A stretch of DNA of 64,000 bases from Ferrovum sp. (lineage in GTDB: Bacteria; Pseudomonadota; Gammaproteobacteria; Burkholderiales; Ferrovaceae), in the NCBI GenBank assembly GCA_010435995.1, contig JAAGNR010000039.1, forward strand, positions 37,486 to 101,485, read 5' to 3'. Position numbers and translations under genes: made by a program. This document shows positions 1 to 8,935 of this stretch, in pieces (position 1 is the stretch's first letter; each line of letters starts with the position of its first letter). Below the pieces are notes generated by a model. The model had not been told where the DNA came from. It saw only the letters and a program-made list of their open reading frames with translations, and searched no databases.

Positions 1-50
1 GCCATTAGATACAGTCACGGATTCCATACTGGGTTGTGCTTCTACTCGTA

Positions 51-866
51 TTAAGGGTAATACGCTTGATAGTACCAAGCGCAGGCGGATTCGATCTGCG
101 CTTGAATGCGTGGAGGAACGGCATGCCTTTGGGGAATCTTGAGTACTCCGTGATAATGATGCAAATACTTCATGCGGTAATGGCTGTCACTCTCTACTTC
201 GCGCTTCACCGGCAAATGATCCGGATCGATGGCAAGGGGTTCAACTCCCAACCATTGAAAAATCTTTTTCATCACCAGCACCGGATTGGCCATCAAATCT
301 TCAAACCGCATGAAAAACAGCCGGCTTTTCACATCATCAGGGAGATCTTGCACCGCATGCAGTGAAATCATGGGAGCTCCAATCACCTTGTCTTTGGCAA
401 ACAAAGCATCGGCCCTGCCAAACCGATCATAATCGGCCAGATGATCGATAAAATCCAACAAAATGGACTTTTGATGTTGGGCTTCTATAGACCCATACAC
501 TTGCCCCAACTCACGCAGGGTTACGATGAGCCGTGCCTCAGGCGCCAGTTTTAACAAAAGCTCGATGCAGTGAAGCCAGGCACGATTTTTATCGACCACG
601 ACAGACTTATCTGATGAACCATACCAGCCGCGCAAAAACCCTTCCATGGCACCACTCAAATGCCCATAACTTTGCTCGAAAGAGTAGTCCAGCTGCGACA
701 AAAAAAACTGGTCGTCACTGACCATTCGACGCAATCCCAACAATAAATTACACAACGGGGAACTCTGCCCTTCGCACTGGATATCGGGATGCAAACTCAG
801 TAATTGCCCCAGCAAAGTGGAACCAGACCGCGGTAACCCTGTAACACCAACAAATCGTGGGAACAT
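51..866 (-). CDS. Sulfotransferase family protein
   Basis: 271 aa ORF; N-terminal GLPRSGSTLLGQLLSLHPDI is a PAPS-binding-type sulfotransferase motif. Confidence 0.75.
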   Translation of the reverse strand: MFPRFVGVTGLPRSGSTLLGQLLSLHPDIQCEGQSSPLCNLLLGLRRMVSDDQFFLSQLDYSFEQSYGHLSGAMEGFLRGWYGSSDKSVVVDKNRAWLHCIELLLKLAPEARLIVTLRELGQVYGSIEAQHQKSILLDFIDHLADYDRFGRADALFAKDKVIGAPMISLHAVQDLPDDVKSRLFFMRFEDLMANPVLVMKKIFQWLGVEPLAIDPDHLPVKREVESDSHYRMKYLHHYHGVLKIPQRHAVPPRIQAQIESACAWYYQAYYP

Positions 867-877
867 ATTTTCCTTTG

Positions 878-2059
878 TTATTTCACCCTAGAAAATCCAG
901 CAATCATAAAATAGCACGCCACTGGGATCAATAGCGCTGAAGAAAGCGTCGCATGATCCGCTACGGCACCCGTCAACAGTGGAATGACAGCACCACCGAC
1001 GATGGCCATGCACAGCAGGCCAGACCCTTTAGCAGCAGCACTGCCCAGTCCTTCCAGCGTCAGGGAAAAAATAACGGGGAACATGATGGAGTTAAACAGT
1101 CCCACCCCGATCAAAGTGACCGCCGCCAAAACCCCCTGGGTCAGGGATGAAGTCAGGACCAATACGCTCGCGCAGCCTGCACAAACCCCCAGCACACGCT
1201 GCGCAGACACTCGTGACAGGACCCATGCACCCAAAAATCGGCCCGCCATGGCCCCCCCCCAATATAAACTCACCAGACTTCCTGCCACAGGAGCTTTCAC
1301 ACCCAGAACCGAATTCTGCATCAGATAATTGGCCAACAAACTCCCCAGCGTGACTTCCGCTCCCACATAGGAAAAAATTGCACACCACCCAAAGAAGAAT
1401 CGCGGAACCCTGAAGAGACCCCAGTCCACCTCAGAGGAAGAATCCTGCAATTCGGGAATGGCGACGGAATTCCGCCCCATCCAAAACAGCCCAGCCAATC
1501 CCGCCAAAACCACGGCAATGACCATAAAGGGCCAGCGCATGGGGTCCATATTCATAAAGGTGGCTTGACGCAGTATGACGGCTGCGCCAATGAGCGGCCC
1601 CAAAGTGGTTCCCAAAGAATTAAATGCCTGAGCCAGAGTCAACCGGCTATATGCCAGCACCGAGGGACCCAGTCCCAATACCAAGGGATTAATGGCAACC
1701 TGAAGCAAGGTGATCCCCGCTGACAAAATGAAGAGCGCCCCAAGAAACCAGGGAAACTGACGAAAATGGGTGGCGGGAATAAACAGCAGACACCCGAGAA
1801 TGGCAATGGACAGTCCCAATACAATACTGCGTATGAAACCAAACCGAACCAACCACTGCCCTGCAGGCAAAGAAAACACTAGGTAACCGATAAAAAAACT
1901 GAACTGCGTCAATAAAACTTCAGCATATCCTAGAGAAAACAGCTCCTTGAGTTTTGGTACCAACGAATCAATCAAGACGGTTGCCATCCCCCAGCAAAAA
2001 AAAACGCTGATTACCCCCATCATCCAGCGTTGCTGCTCAGAATTCCGCTCGGGACTCAC
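878..2059 (-). CDS. MFS transporter (FucP/sugar-permease-like)
   Basis: ORF track opens at 2197, but a GTG at 2059 overlaps the upstream gene's TGA (GTGA) and precedes the first TM segment (MMGVISVFFCWGMATVLIDSLVPKLKELF). Multiple hydrophobic helices. Confidence 0.75.
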   Translation of the reverse strand: MSPERNSEQQRWMMGVISVFFCWGMATVLIDSLVPKLKELFSLGYAEVLLTQFSFFIGYLVFSLPAGQWLVRFGFIRSIVLGLSIAILGCLLFIPATHFRQFPWFLGALFILSAGITLLQVAINPLVLGLGPSVLAYSRLTLAQAFNSLGTTLGPLIGAAVILRQATFMNMDPMRWPFMVIAVVLAGLAGLFWMGRNSVAIPELQDSSSEVDWGLFRVPRFFFGWCAIFSYVGAEVTLGSLLANYLMQNSVLGVKAPVAGSLVSLYWGGAMAGRFLGAWVLSRVSAQRVLGVCAGCASVLVLTSSLTQGVLAAVTLIGVGLFNSIMFPVIFSLTLEGLGSAAAKGSGLLCMAIVGGAVIPLLTGAVADHATLSSALLIPVACYFMIAGFSRVK

Positions 2060-3435
2060 ACCGACCTCGGGAGTGGCACCAGTCGATTCTGGCGTGCAAT
2101 TTCCCCCAGATACGTCGCACTGGGTTTGATATGACGCTGAAAGGTTTGGCGATCCACTGCCACCAGACCAAAACGTGGACGGTACCCCTCTAGCCACTCG
2201 AAATTATCCAGTAAGGACCAATGGACATATCCGCGCACATCGATGCCAGACAGTAAACATCGAGCCACTCCTGCCACGGCACGATGAATATAGGTGACAC
2301 GACGGCTGTCATCCGTCGTTGCCACCCCGTTTTCCGTAACATACAGAGGAAGTTTCAGATGTGCGTGGGTATAACGGATAACCCCTTCCAACGCTTCAGG
2401 ATAGAACTCATAGCCCATATCTGTGAGCGGCATCCCTGGTTCTGGCGGCAACCGCCCGTATTTGCCTATTCGCGCCCGCGAATAGGCTTGCACCCCCAAA
2501 AAATCAGCATGTCGTCGCGCCATATCAAACCACGGCTCATACGCCAAACGGCGTTTGCGTTCGAGCATGGCTTCGGCCCCAGGCCCTACTGCCTGATCGT
2601 CTTCCATGGCCAGAGAAACTCCCACCGGAAGATTGGGCCGTACCGTCTTGATGGCCTCATAGGCGGCCTGATGGGCCGCCAGCAATCCTTGACGGATTGG
2701 CTCCATATCGCCGAAGACCCAGGAAGAAAACCGCCCTGTCCCCACCCGTTCTCCCGCTTTACGGATGATTTCCTGATCCTTGATCGTACCCAGCTTACTT
2801 TGTTCCAGACCGGGAATTCCAAACAGCAACTGCATCAAGTTAGGCTCATTCAGGGTTGTGGCATAACTCATCCATTCACCGAGATGGCGCATCACCCAAC
2901 CGCAATAGCGCGCAAATAGCCGACTCGACTCAGGATGTTCCCATCCTCCCAACCCTGCAAACCAGCGTGGCGTAGTGAAATGATTGAAAGTCACCATAGC
3001 ATGGACACCATGTCGCTGGCAGGATTCCAGCACACGCCGATAGTGATCGATTTGTGCCCGAGAAAACTGCCCTGCTTCAGGCTCAACGCGTGACCATTCT
3101 ATGGAGAAACGAAAGGTATTGAGCCCCAGATCAGACAACATGGCGATATCCTGATCGAATAAATAGTAGTGATCACACGCATCACCCGAAGGTTCATCGA
3201 ACAGAGTCGGCTCCATGTTTTCCAGCAACCAGGAGTCACTGTTGATATTCCCACCTTCCACCTGATGTCCCGCCGTCGCTGCCCCCCATAAAAACCCATA
3301 GGGAAACTCGGCAGCCACCCCGCTCATGGCTTGCCCTGCGTTGGGCAATAACGTTGCAGACAACGCAGCGCCTCCCGCCAAAAGCAACTGCCGGCGCTGC
3401 CGCTGTAGTTCGGTTAAACCTGCTTTATTCCCCAT
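2056..3435 (-). CDS. Glycoside hydrolase family 1 (beta-glucosidase-like) with Tat-like signal
   Basis: 459 aa; GH1 motifs TTLNEPN (acid/base) and YVTENGVAT (nucleophile); N-terminus RQRRQLLLAGGAALSATLLPNAGQA. Confidence 0.85.
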   Translation of the reverse strand: MGNKAGLTELQRQRRQLLLAGGAALSATLLPNAGQAMSGVAAEFPYGFLWGAATAGHQVEGGNINSDSWLLENMEPTLFDEPSGDACDHYYLFDQDIAMLSDLGLNTFRFSIEWSRVEPEAGQFSRAQIDHYRRVLESCQRHGVHAMVTFNHFTTPRWFAGLGGWEHPESSRLFARYCGWVMRHLGEWMSYATTLNEPNLMQLLFGIPGLEQSKLGTIKDQEIIRKAGERVGTGRFSSWVFGDMEPIRQGLLAAHQAAYEAIKTVRPNLPVGVSLAMEDDQAVGPGAEAMLERKRRLAYEPWFDMARRHADFLGVQAYSRARIGKYGRLPPEPGMPLTDMGYEFYPEALEGVIRYTHAHLKLPLYVTENGVATTDDSRRVTYIHRAVAGVARCLLSGIDVRGYVHWSLLDNFEWLEGYRPRFGLVAVDRQTFQRHIKPSATYLGEIARQNRLVPLPRSV

Positions 3436-3629
3436 GTCACTGCACCCTCTTTGCTTGGTAATTGCGTCAGTATAACCATAGTCAAGAAACCCATACAGCG
3501 GGAGTAGACGGTCATAATCCAGTCAGGTATCCTGCAGGTTTATGTTCCATTTTGTGGCTCCGATTAGGATTTCGTCAAAGGTTGTAACGGGGGCACAGAA
3601 CACATCCAATCGACAGGAGTTCCTTCACC

Positions 3630-4046
3630 ATGGGCATTCAGTTTATTTTCTTTGACCAAAGCTTTTGTGATCGCTTTCTGAATTTCGTCACTTCCCATGG
3701 CATTCCTGGCAAGACATACAAACAGGAACCGGAAGGATTTGTGGTTGAAATCCCGGACGACCTGGAGGAATCTGTATTTGACCTCATCGAAGAGGAGTAC
3801 AACGACATCGTGGAAGCGCAAGTGATGCATGCCAACGCCGAAGACGAACAAGCCTTTCAGGTCTTGGGCATCTCCGTCACAGGGGTAGATGGCAAACCCC
3901 AACTCATTCGCATCAAGGGCGCTTTAGGACGGCGGCTGTCAAAACACTTCACTCCGGATGAAATTCACGGTTTGGTCACAGAGATTATCGACAGCTACAC
4001 TGCCCCCACCGATGCACCGCTGTGCCACCCCAGCACAGCGGATTAG
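3630..4046 (+). CDS. Conserved hypothetical protein, acidic, 138 aa
   Basis: Intact ORF with upstream purine-rich RBS (acaggagttcc). Confidence 0.55.
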   Translation: MGIQFIFFDQSFCDRFLNFVTSHGIPGKTYKQEPEGFVVEIPDDLEESVFDLIEEEYNDIVEAQVMHANAEDEQAFQVLGISVTGVDGKPQLIRIKGALGRRLSKHFTPDEIHGLVTEIIDSYTAPTDAPLCHPSTAD

Positions 4047-4085
4047 TCTGGCCCAATCAAAAACCCACAAGCCCAGCTTTGGACC

Positions 4086-4838
4086 TCAAGGATAGTCTTG
4101 CCGAGTAGGCCTGACCAGGATGTCGCTGATATGCACGTGGGGGGGGCGACTGACGATAAAATTGATGGCACTGGCGACATCTTCCCCATGCAGCAAGGGA
4201 CCGAATTTTTGGTCAAAGTGTTGCACCATGTCATCACTATAGCCTGCCCCTTCCTGAAAACCACTGACCACAATTCCCGGTTCAATCAAGGAAACTCGAA
4301 TTCCTTTGGGCCCTACCTCACGGCGCAATCCTTCGGCCAGTGCATGCACGGCAAACTTGGTGGCCCCATAGACAGCACTGAAAGGGGAAATATGACGGCC
4401 AACGACGGAACCAATAATAACGATATCGGCGGCTTTTTGGGGATACTGGACCTCTTCCAGCATTTTTCTGGCGGCTTTCTGCAAAAGCGCCAAAGTCGCC
4501 GTGACATTCAATTTCAGGATTTCCTCAAATTTTGAGAGATCCGCCTCTGTCACCGCCCCTCCAAGACCACGGCCTGCGTTAGCCACAACAATGTCTGCGG
4601 GTTGACCAAAACGCTCCTGTGCCAGAGCGAACCACCGCTCCTGCAATACTGGGTCCGTAGCATCTCCCGCTGCAGCCACAAATAACGGCCCCAATTCCTG
4701 TTCGAGAGCACGCAATTTATCGGCATTGCGAGCATTCCCCACTACGCCGTACCCATGAGCAATAAATTGCCGAGCCGTGGCTTCCCCTATGCCCGAAGAG
4801 GCCCCTGTGATGATGGCAACACGCGAAATGTGATTCAT
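4086..4838 (-). CDS. Short-chain dehydrogenase/reductase
   Basis: TGASSGIGEATARQF cofactor motif, NAGRGLGG, YGATKFAVHAL (YxxxK). Confidence 0.9.
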   Translation of the reverse strand: MNHISRVAIITGASSGIGEATARQFIAHGYGVVGNARNADKLRALEQELGPLFVAAAGDATDPVLQERWFALAQERFGQPADIVVANAGRGLGGAVTEADLSKFEEILKLNVTATLALLQKAARKMLEEVQYPQKAADIVIIGSVVGRHISPFSAVYGATKFAVHALAEGLRREVGPKGIRVSLIEPGIVVSGFQEGAGYSDDMVQHFDQKFGPLLHGEDVASAINFIVSRPPHVHISDILVRPTRQDYP

Positions 4839-4868
4839 AAATCCCTCCTGGAAAACCAGCCTGTTGAT

Positions 4869-5957
4869 TTAGGCAAATTCTGGCGACATACACGGATAAT
4901 CGGTATAACCCACACGCGGGTCTGCTTGACCGTAACCATAAAAAGTCTCTGGATGAAAGGGGTTCAAAGCCACATTCTGTTTCAAACGTTGAAACAAGTC
5001 CGGATTGGCAATGAATGCCTTCCCAAAAGAAACGGCATCGGCCTGCCCATGGGCAATGGCCTGCTGAGCCGTATCCCGATCGAAGCCCTCATTGGCAATG
5101 AGCACTCCGCCAAACCGCCGTTTCAGTTCCGGACTGATACTATCCGGCCCTTGATGTTCACGGGTAAAGATGAAAGCAATACCGCGTTTAGCCAACTCAT
5201 CCGCCACATAACCGAAAGTGTGGCTCGGATTGGAATCCCCCATGCTGTTGGAATCTCCTCGGGGAGCCAAATGAACTCCCACCCGTCCAGCACCCCACAC
5301 CGACACAACAGCATCAGTCACCTCCAGCAAAAGACGCGCACGATTCTCCACAGGACCTCCATAGGCATCCTGGCGCAAATTGGTACTATCCTGCAAAAAC
5401 TGATCCAGTAAATAACCGTTGGCGGCATGTATCTCAACCCCGTCAAAACCCGCACTTTTGGCATTGACTGCTCCCAGCCGGTACGCCTCAACAATCCCCG
5501 AAATTTCATGCAACTCCAGGGCACGAGGAGTCAAGTAATCGCGCAGCGGACGTAATAAACTGACATGACCACTGGGGGCCACTGCGCTGGGAGCTACAGG
5601 CAGATCACCGTTCAAGTAAACCGGATGGGAAATTCTGCCCACATGCCACAACTGAGAAAAAATAATACCTCCCTCTTGATGAACGGCTTGGGTGATCAAC
5701 TTCCACCCGTCTACTTGGGCTTCAGTCCAGATCCCCGGAGTATCCGGATAACCCACGCCTTGTGGAGACACCGCGGTGGCTTCGGCCAATATCATCCCGG
5801 CACTGGCCCGTTGCGCATAATACTCAGCCATCAAAGGATTCGGTACGCGCCCAGCACTGGCCCGGCAGCGAGTTAAAGGGGCCATGATGACGCGATTGGA
5901 AAGGGTCAAATCGCCGACTTTGAGGGGTTCAAATAATGTATTCAATGGTTTCTCCAT
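4869..5957 (-). CDS. NADH:flavin oxidoreductase, Old Yellow Enzyme family (NemA-like)
   Basis: LFEPLKVGDLTLSNRVIMAPLTRCRA, HAANGYLLDQFLQDSTNLRQDAYGG, SFGKAFIANPDL motifs. Confidence 0.9.
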   Translation of the reverse strand: MEKPLNTLFEPLKVGDLTLSNRVIMAPLTRCRASAGRVPNPLMAEYYAQRASAGMILAEATAVSPQGVGYPDTPGIWTEAQVDGWKLITQAVHQEGGIIFSQLWHVGRISHPVYLNGDLPVAPSAVAPSGHVSLLRPLRDYLTPRALELHEISGIVEAYRLGAVNAKSAGFDGVEIHAANGYLLDQFLQDSTNLRQDAYGGPVENRARLLLEVTDAVVSVWGAGRVGVHLAPRGDSNSMGDSNPSHTFGYVADELAKRGIAFIFTREHQGPDSISPELKRRFGGVLIANEGFDRDTAQQAIAHGQADAVSFGKAFIANPDLFQRLKQNVALNPFHPETFYGYGQADPRVGYTDYPCMSPEFA

Positions 5958-5973
5958 ACTGGATGATGTGAAA

Positions 5974-6282
5974 TTAAAGTTCTGTAGTAATTCTGTTAAG
6001 AAATTCTTCGATCATAGATTCGTTACGCACATAAAATATCCATTGCCCCACCTTCTTGGTCGTAACCAGCCCGGCCCGCTGCAAAATGGCCAAATGAGTC
6101 GACATGGTGGATTGGGACAAACTGGCTTTTTCGAAAATTTTTCCCGCACACACCCCCAGTTCGAAGGAATGAACCTGAGCAGGAAAGGAAACTTCGGGAG
6201 TTTTGAGCCAGACCAAGATTTCACGGCGCAGGGGATGAGCCAACGCCTTGATGATCTCGTCCATATCGGGTGAATTCAACAT
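5974..6282 (-). CDS. ArsR-family transcriptional regulator
   Basis: ALAHPLRREILVWL and SLSQSTMSTHLAILQRAGLV winged-helix motifs. Start placed at the internal ATG (MLNSPDMDE); ORF track opens at 6390. Confidence 0.8.
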   Translation of the reverse strand: MLNSPDMDEIIKALAHPLRREILVWLKTPEVSFPAQVHSFELGVCAGKIFEKASLSQSTMSTHLAILQRAGLVTTKKVGQWIFYVRNESMIEEFLNRITTEL

Positions 6283-6294
6283 GACCGAACCGTG

Positions 6295-6341
6295 TATTTC
6301 TATAAAAGTAGAAATATAGTTCGTTTTTAATAGAAATGCAA
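6295..6341 (-). promoter_or_regulatory. Sigma70-type promoter overlapped by dyad operator upstream of arsR-OYE-SDR
   Basis: Minus strand TTGCAT-N17-TATATT (-35 at 6336-6341, -10 at 6313-6318). Perfect inverted repeat TATTTCTA-N6-TAGAAATA at 6295-6316; extra TAGAAAT half-site at 6331-6337. Confidence 0.7.
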
Positions 6342-6611
6342 GCAGGGTACTATCCATGGGTGTAGCGCAGGACGGGTTACGACTCAACAAGCAAGTCTAT
6401 AATCCTGTGTCGGCATTCAATTCCGCAAGTGGTCCAGCAGAAGTTTTTACTTGCCTTGGCCCAACTGCATCTTATTAAATCTCATGCGGTTTATGTTAAT
6501 GAGGCGCGTACGCCGGCACTAAAATCCAGTACAATTTCACTCAGGATTTTCTGAAGCGCAATGACTAAAAATCTCAACATACCCTGAGTAATCATTCCGT
6601 TGCGCAATATA

Positions 6612-6962
6612 ATGATGGAGATTATCTTGAAATCGAAAAAAATTTTCGCCAAACCCGCTGTCATTTGTGGCCTTGCTTTGTTGGCATCGTCTGCCGCATA
6701 CGCTGATCCCTATGGCCCACCACCAGTGTATCCAGAAGGGCAAGGTTTTTCTGCCAGAAAGGACAACATTCTGGCAAGGTTACAAGAACGACAAAGCGCG
6801 ATTCAACAAGCAATTCAGTGTGTCAGCAACGCTCAACAACCACAGGCATTAAAAGTTTGCATGCAACAACTGCGCAGTCAGATGCCCGGTCCCGGACAAA
6901 ACCCGAACCCGCAAAATCAGGTTCCGAACGAGCAAAACAATGGACAGCTTAACCGGCACTGA
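6612..6962 (+). CDS. Small secreted protein, Pro/Gln/Asn-rich C-terminus
   Basis: Signal peptide-like MMEIILKSKKIFAKPAVICGLALLASSAAYA; remainder soluble. The exact start is uncertain (6600-6615). Confidence 0.5.
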   Translation: MMEIILKSKKIFAKPAVICGLALLASSAAYADPYGPPPVYPEGQGFSARKDNILARLQERQSAIQQAIQCVSNAQQPQALKVCMQQLRSQMPGPGQNPNPQNQVPNEQNNGQLNRH

Positions 6963-7007
6963 TAGATATCAGTACGCCCGTGTGGCGTCATGACGTAAAG
7001 CGTGTTT

Positions 7008-7036
7008 TGAATTGTATGCGTTTTTGTATTACAATG
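7008..7036 (+). promoter_or_regulatory. Promoter and palindromic operator of the toxin-antitoxin operon
   Basis: TTGAAT (7008-7013)-N17-TACAAT (7031-7036); odd palindrome TTGTA-T-TACAA at 7025-7035 covers the -10. Confidence 0.6.
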
Positions 7037-7068
7037 TGAGTCACAAATAGCAGTTCATAGGAGATGAT

Positions 7069-7374
7069 ATGGCGACCCTGACCTTACGCTTGCCGGATAA
7101 TCTGGACCGACAATTAACCGCACTGGCGGCACAGACCCACCAGAATCGTTCCGAGATGGCGCGCACGGCATTGGAGAAATTTCTGCGCGAGTTGGAACGC
7201 AAACAATTGATGGATGCGCTGGTTGCCGAAGCCAAAGCCGCATATGCGGATGAAGCCGTGCGCCAACACGCGCGCGAAATTGCGGAGGAGTTTTTGCCGT
7301 TGGATAACGAAGCACTGGATATCGCCGAAGGCCGCAAGCCAGGCGACCCTGAGCCTGAGCAGTGGTGGAAATGA
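7069..7374 (+). CDS. Ribbon-helix-helix antitoxin (MazE/CopG-like)
   Basis: MATLTLRLPDNLDRQLTALAAQTHQNRSEMARTALEKFL has the RHH pattern; overlaps the downstream MazF ORF. Confidence 0.8.
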   Translation: MATLTLRLPDNLDRQLTALAAQTHQNRSEMARTALEKFLRELERKQLMDALVAEAKAAYADEAVRQHAREIAEEFLPLDNEALDIAEGRKPGDPEPEQWWK

Positions 7375-7736
7375 TGCGGCGTGGCGAGATATGGGTAGCC
7401 AACCTGAACCCCGGTCGCGGGCGGGAGATCGGCAAGATCCGACCGGTGCTGGTTTTGCAGGCCGATGAGCTGAGCGCAATCGGCACACCCATGGTTGTCA
7501 TTCTGCCGATTACAACGCAGGTGTATCCCGACTATAGCGTTTGGCGAGTATCAGTTCGTGCCAAAGGTCGTTTGCTGGTGGATTGCCAGGTGGTCGTGGA
7601 TCAACCCCGCGCGCTGGATCGTGAGCGCTTTGGAGAGGGGCCACTGACCACATTGAACGAAGAGGAAATGGCAAACGTCGAGCGCGCCTTTCTGGGTGTT
7701 TGCGGCATGGCGCAATACCTTACCCCGCAGCACTGA
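7371..7736 (+). CDS. MazF/PemK-type endoribonuclease toxin
   Basis: MRRGEIWVANLNPGRGREIGKIRPVLVLQ is characteristic of MazF. Start placed near 7371-7374, inside the antitoxin stop overlap. Confidence 0.85.
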   Translation: MMRRGEIWVANLNPGRGREIGKIRPVLVLQADELSAIGTPMVVILPITTQVYPDYSVWRVSVRAKGRLLVDCQVVVDQPRALDRERFGEGPLTTLNEEEMANVERAFLGVCGMAQYLTPQH

Positions 7737-8192
7737 ACAATTCCTCACGCAAGCGCTTCAGCCTTTGTCGTTCCGCCAGCGCCTCAGGCTGGCAAATATC
7801 TTTCAGCGAACACTCCCGGCAGCGGGCATCGTTCACCGGCGGCGGGAGTCTCCCCGAGGCCAGCATGGCGCGAATAGCATCGGCGGTTTCCTCCACCCGT
7901 TGCCTGAGTTCCGGCGTGATGGACACTTCTCGCCGCCGGTGGCTGGTAGCATGAAAAATTGCGCCTTTGGGCAAGAGGCGGTTCAGCATTTCTTCCAGGC
8001 AAATTGCTTGCGCGGCGAGCTGGATGTCGTCGTGCAACTTCTGCCGTTTCGCACCGTGCTTAAACTCGACGGGATACACACTGCCGTCCGGATGGAACGC
8101 CTGTTCCAGAGAATCAGCCCGCACTGGCGCGGGCAGTAGATCCAGTGTTGCAGGGCAGAGAGGGCGACAATTTCGTCTGCAGGATTTGCCAC
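7720..8192 (-). pseudogene. cas4: cas4 remnant (Cas4 / PD-(D/E)XK Fe-S exonuclease), frameshifted and internally deleted
   Basis: Frame A (GTG at 8192) gives ADEIVALSALQHWIYCPRQCGLI; frame B (7720..8124) gives LEQAFHPDGSVYPVEFKHGAKRQKLHDDIQLAAQAICLEEML...CRECSLKDICQPE. Together these match the ends of Cas4 with the middle missing. Confidence 0.8.
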
Positions 8193-8411
8193 TTAATCAA
8201 ACAATCGCTGGATGAATTCATCGCGCGCGAAACCGTGATGCGCGGCTACGCTAACGAGCGTGCCCAGCCCGAACGGGTCGTGATTGTGGATGGTGATGTA
8301 ATGCTCGCCACAAACGGTGCGAGTCAGCCGCAGATGGCAGCCCGTCTGGCGTGTGACGCCGCATCCCATTCGCTCAAGGCGTTTGACCAGATCCCCCACC
8401 GAAGAGATCAC
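8193..8411 (-). CDS. HicA/YcfA-like toxin
   Basis: 72 aa, VGDLVKRLERMGCGVTRQTGCHLRLTRT...FARDEFIQRLFD; conserved His retained; GTG start. Confidence 0.65.
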   Translation of the reverse strand: MISSVGDLVKRLERMGCGVTRQTGCHLRLTRTVCGEHYITIHNHDPFGLGTLVSVAAHHGFARDEFIQRLFD

Positions 8412-8420
8412 GCGGCACTC

Positions 8421-8552
8421 TCATGCCGTCAGCACTTCTTCACGGGTGATGTGCAGGCAGATCAGGTCGGGCAATTTTCCTTCGTCAAAGTGGCAATGCA
8501 CAGCGTCGCGAACCTGGGCGTGCAGGCTAGGTAGATCGTCGGGTTTACTCAC
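8421..8552 (-). pseudogene. Truncated HicB-like antitoxin
   Basis: Manual translation VSKPDDLPSLHAQVRDAVHCHFDEGKLPDLICLHITREEVLTA matches the C-terminal half of antitoxins paired with HicA-like toxins. The usual N-terminal half is absent (in-frame TGA upstream). Confidence 0.55.
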
Positions 8553-8935
8553 GGAAAGCCTGGGCCGATCAACAAGCCACCCGATAGCACATGTCGGGAA
8601 AATTTTGACATGTCATGGACATTACGGGCGAATATTCCTTTCGTAAGAGACGAGCACCGCGTTCCCCCTGAGGGCAATGATAAACAACCGAGCGACACAT
8701 CCATTTCCTCCCACGGATAAGTGCATCAATGCTAACTCCGACAAATGTTCTCTGCAAATGAATAATGATACTTCATGGTCTTGAAGCCTATTCACTACCG
8801 TTAACACTGGAGAGTTACCACGGTTCGAGCTTGGATGAAGAGGGATGCCAGTGGACTATTCCGGACCGCAATTCAGGCAAATCACTGTAATTGCAAGGCG
8901 TTATGGATATTACCGGACAACTATGGATGCTAAAT

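Noticed and set aside
47-64. Inverted repeat CGTATTA-aggg-TAATACG at the sulfotransferase stop
   Set aside because: Overlaps the last codons, short stem and no T-run in the transcribed direction; not convincing as a terminator.
6541-6597. ACTCAGG...CCTGAGT inverted repeat before the small secreted protein
   Set aside because: 7-bp arms separated by about 40 bp; easily by chance.
8569-8757. 62-aa ORF next to the HicB remnant, considered as a transposase fragment
   Set aside because: No transposase motif, no terminal repeats; treated as chance ORF.
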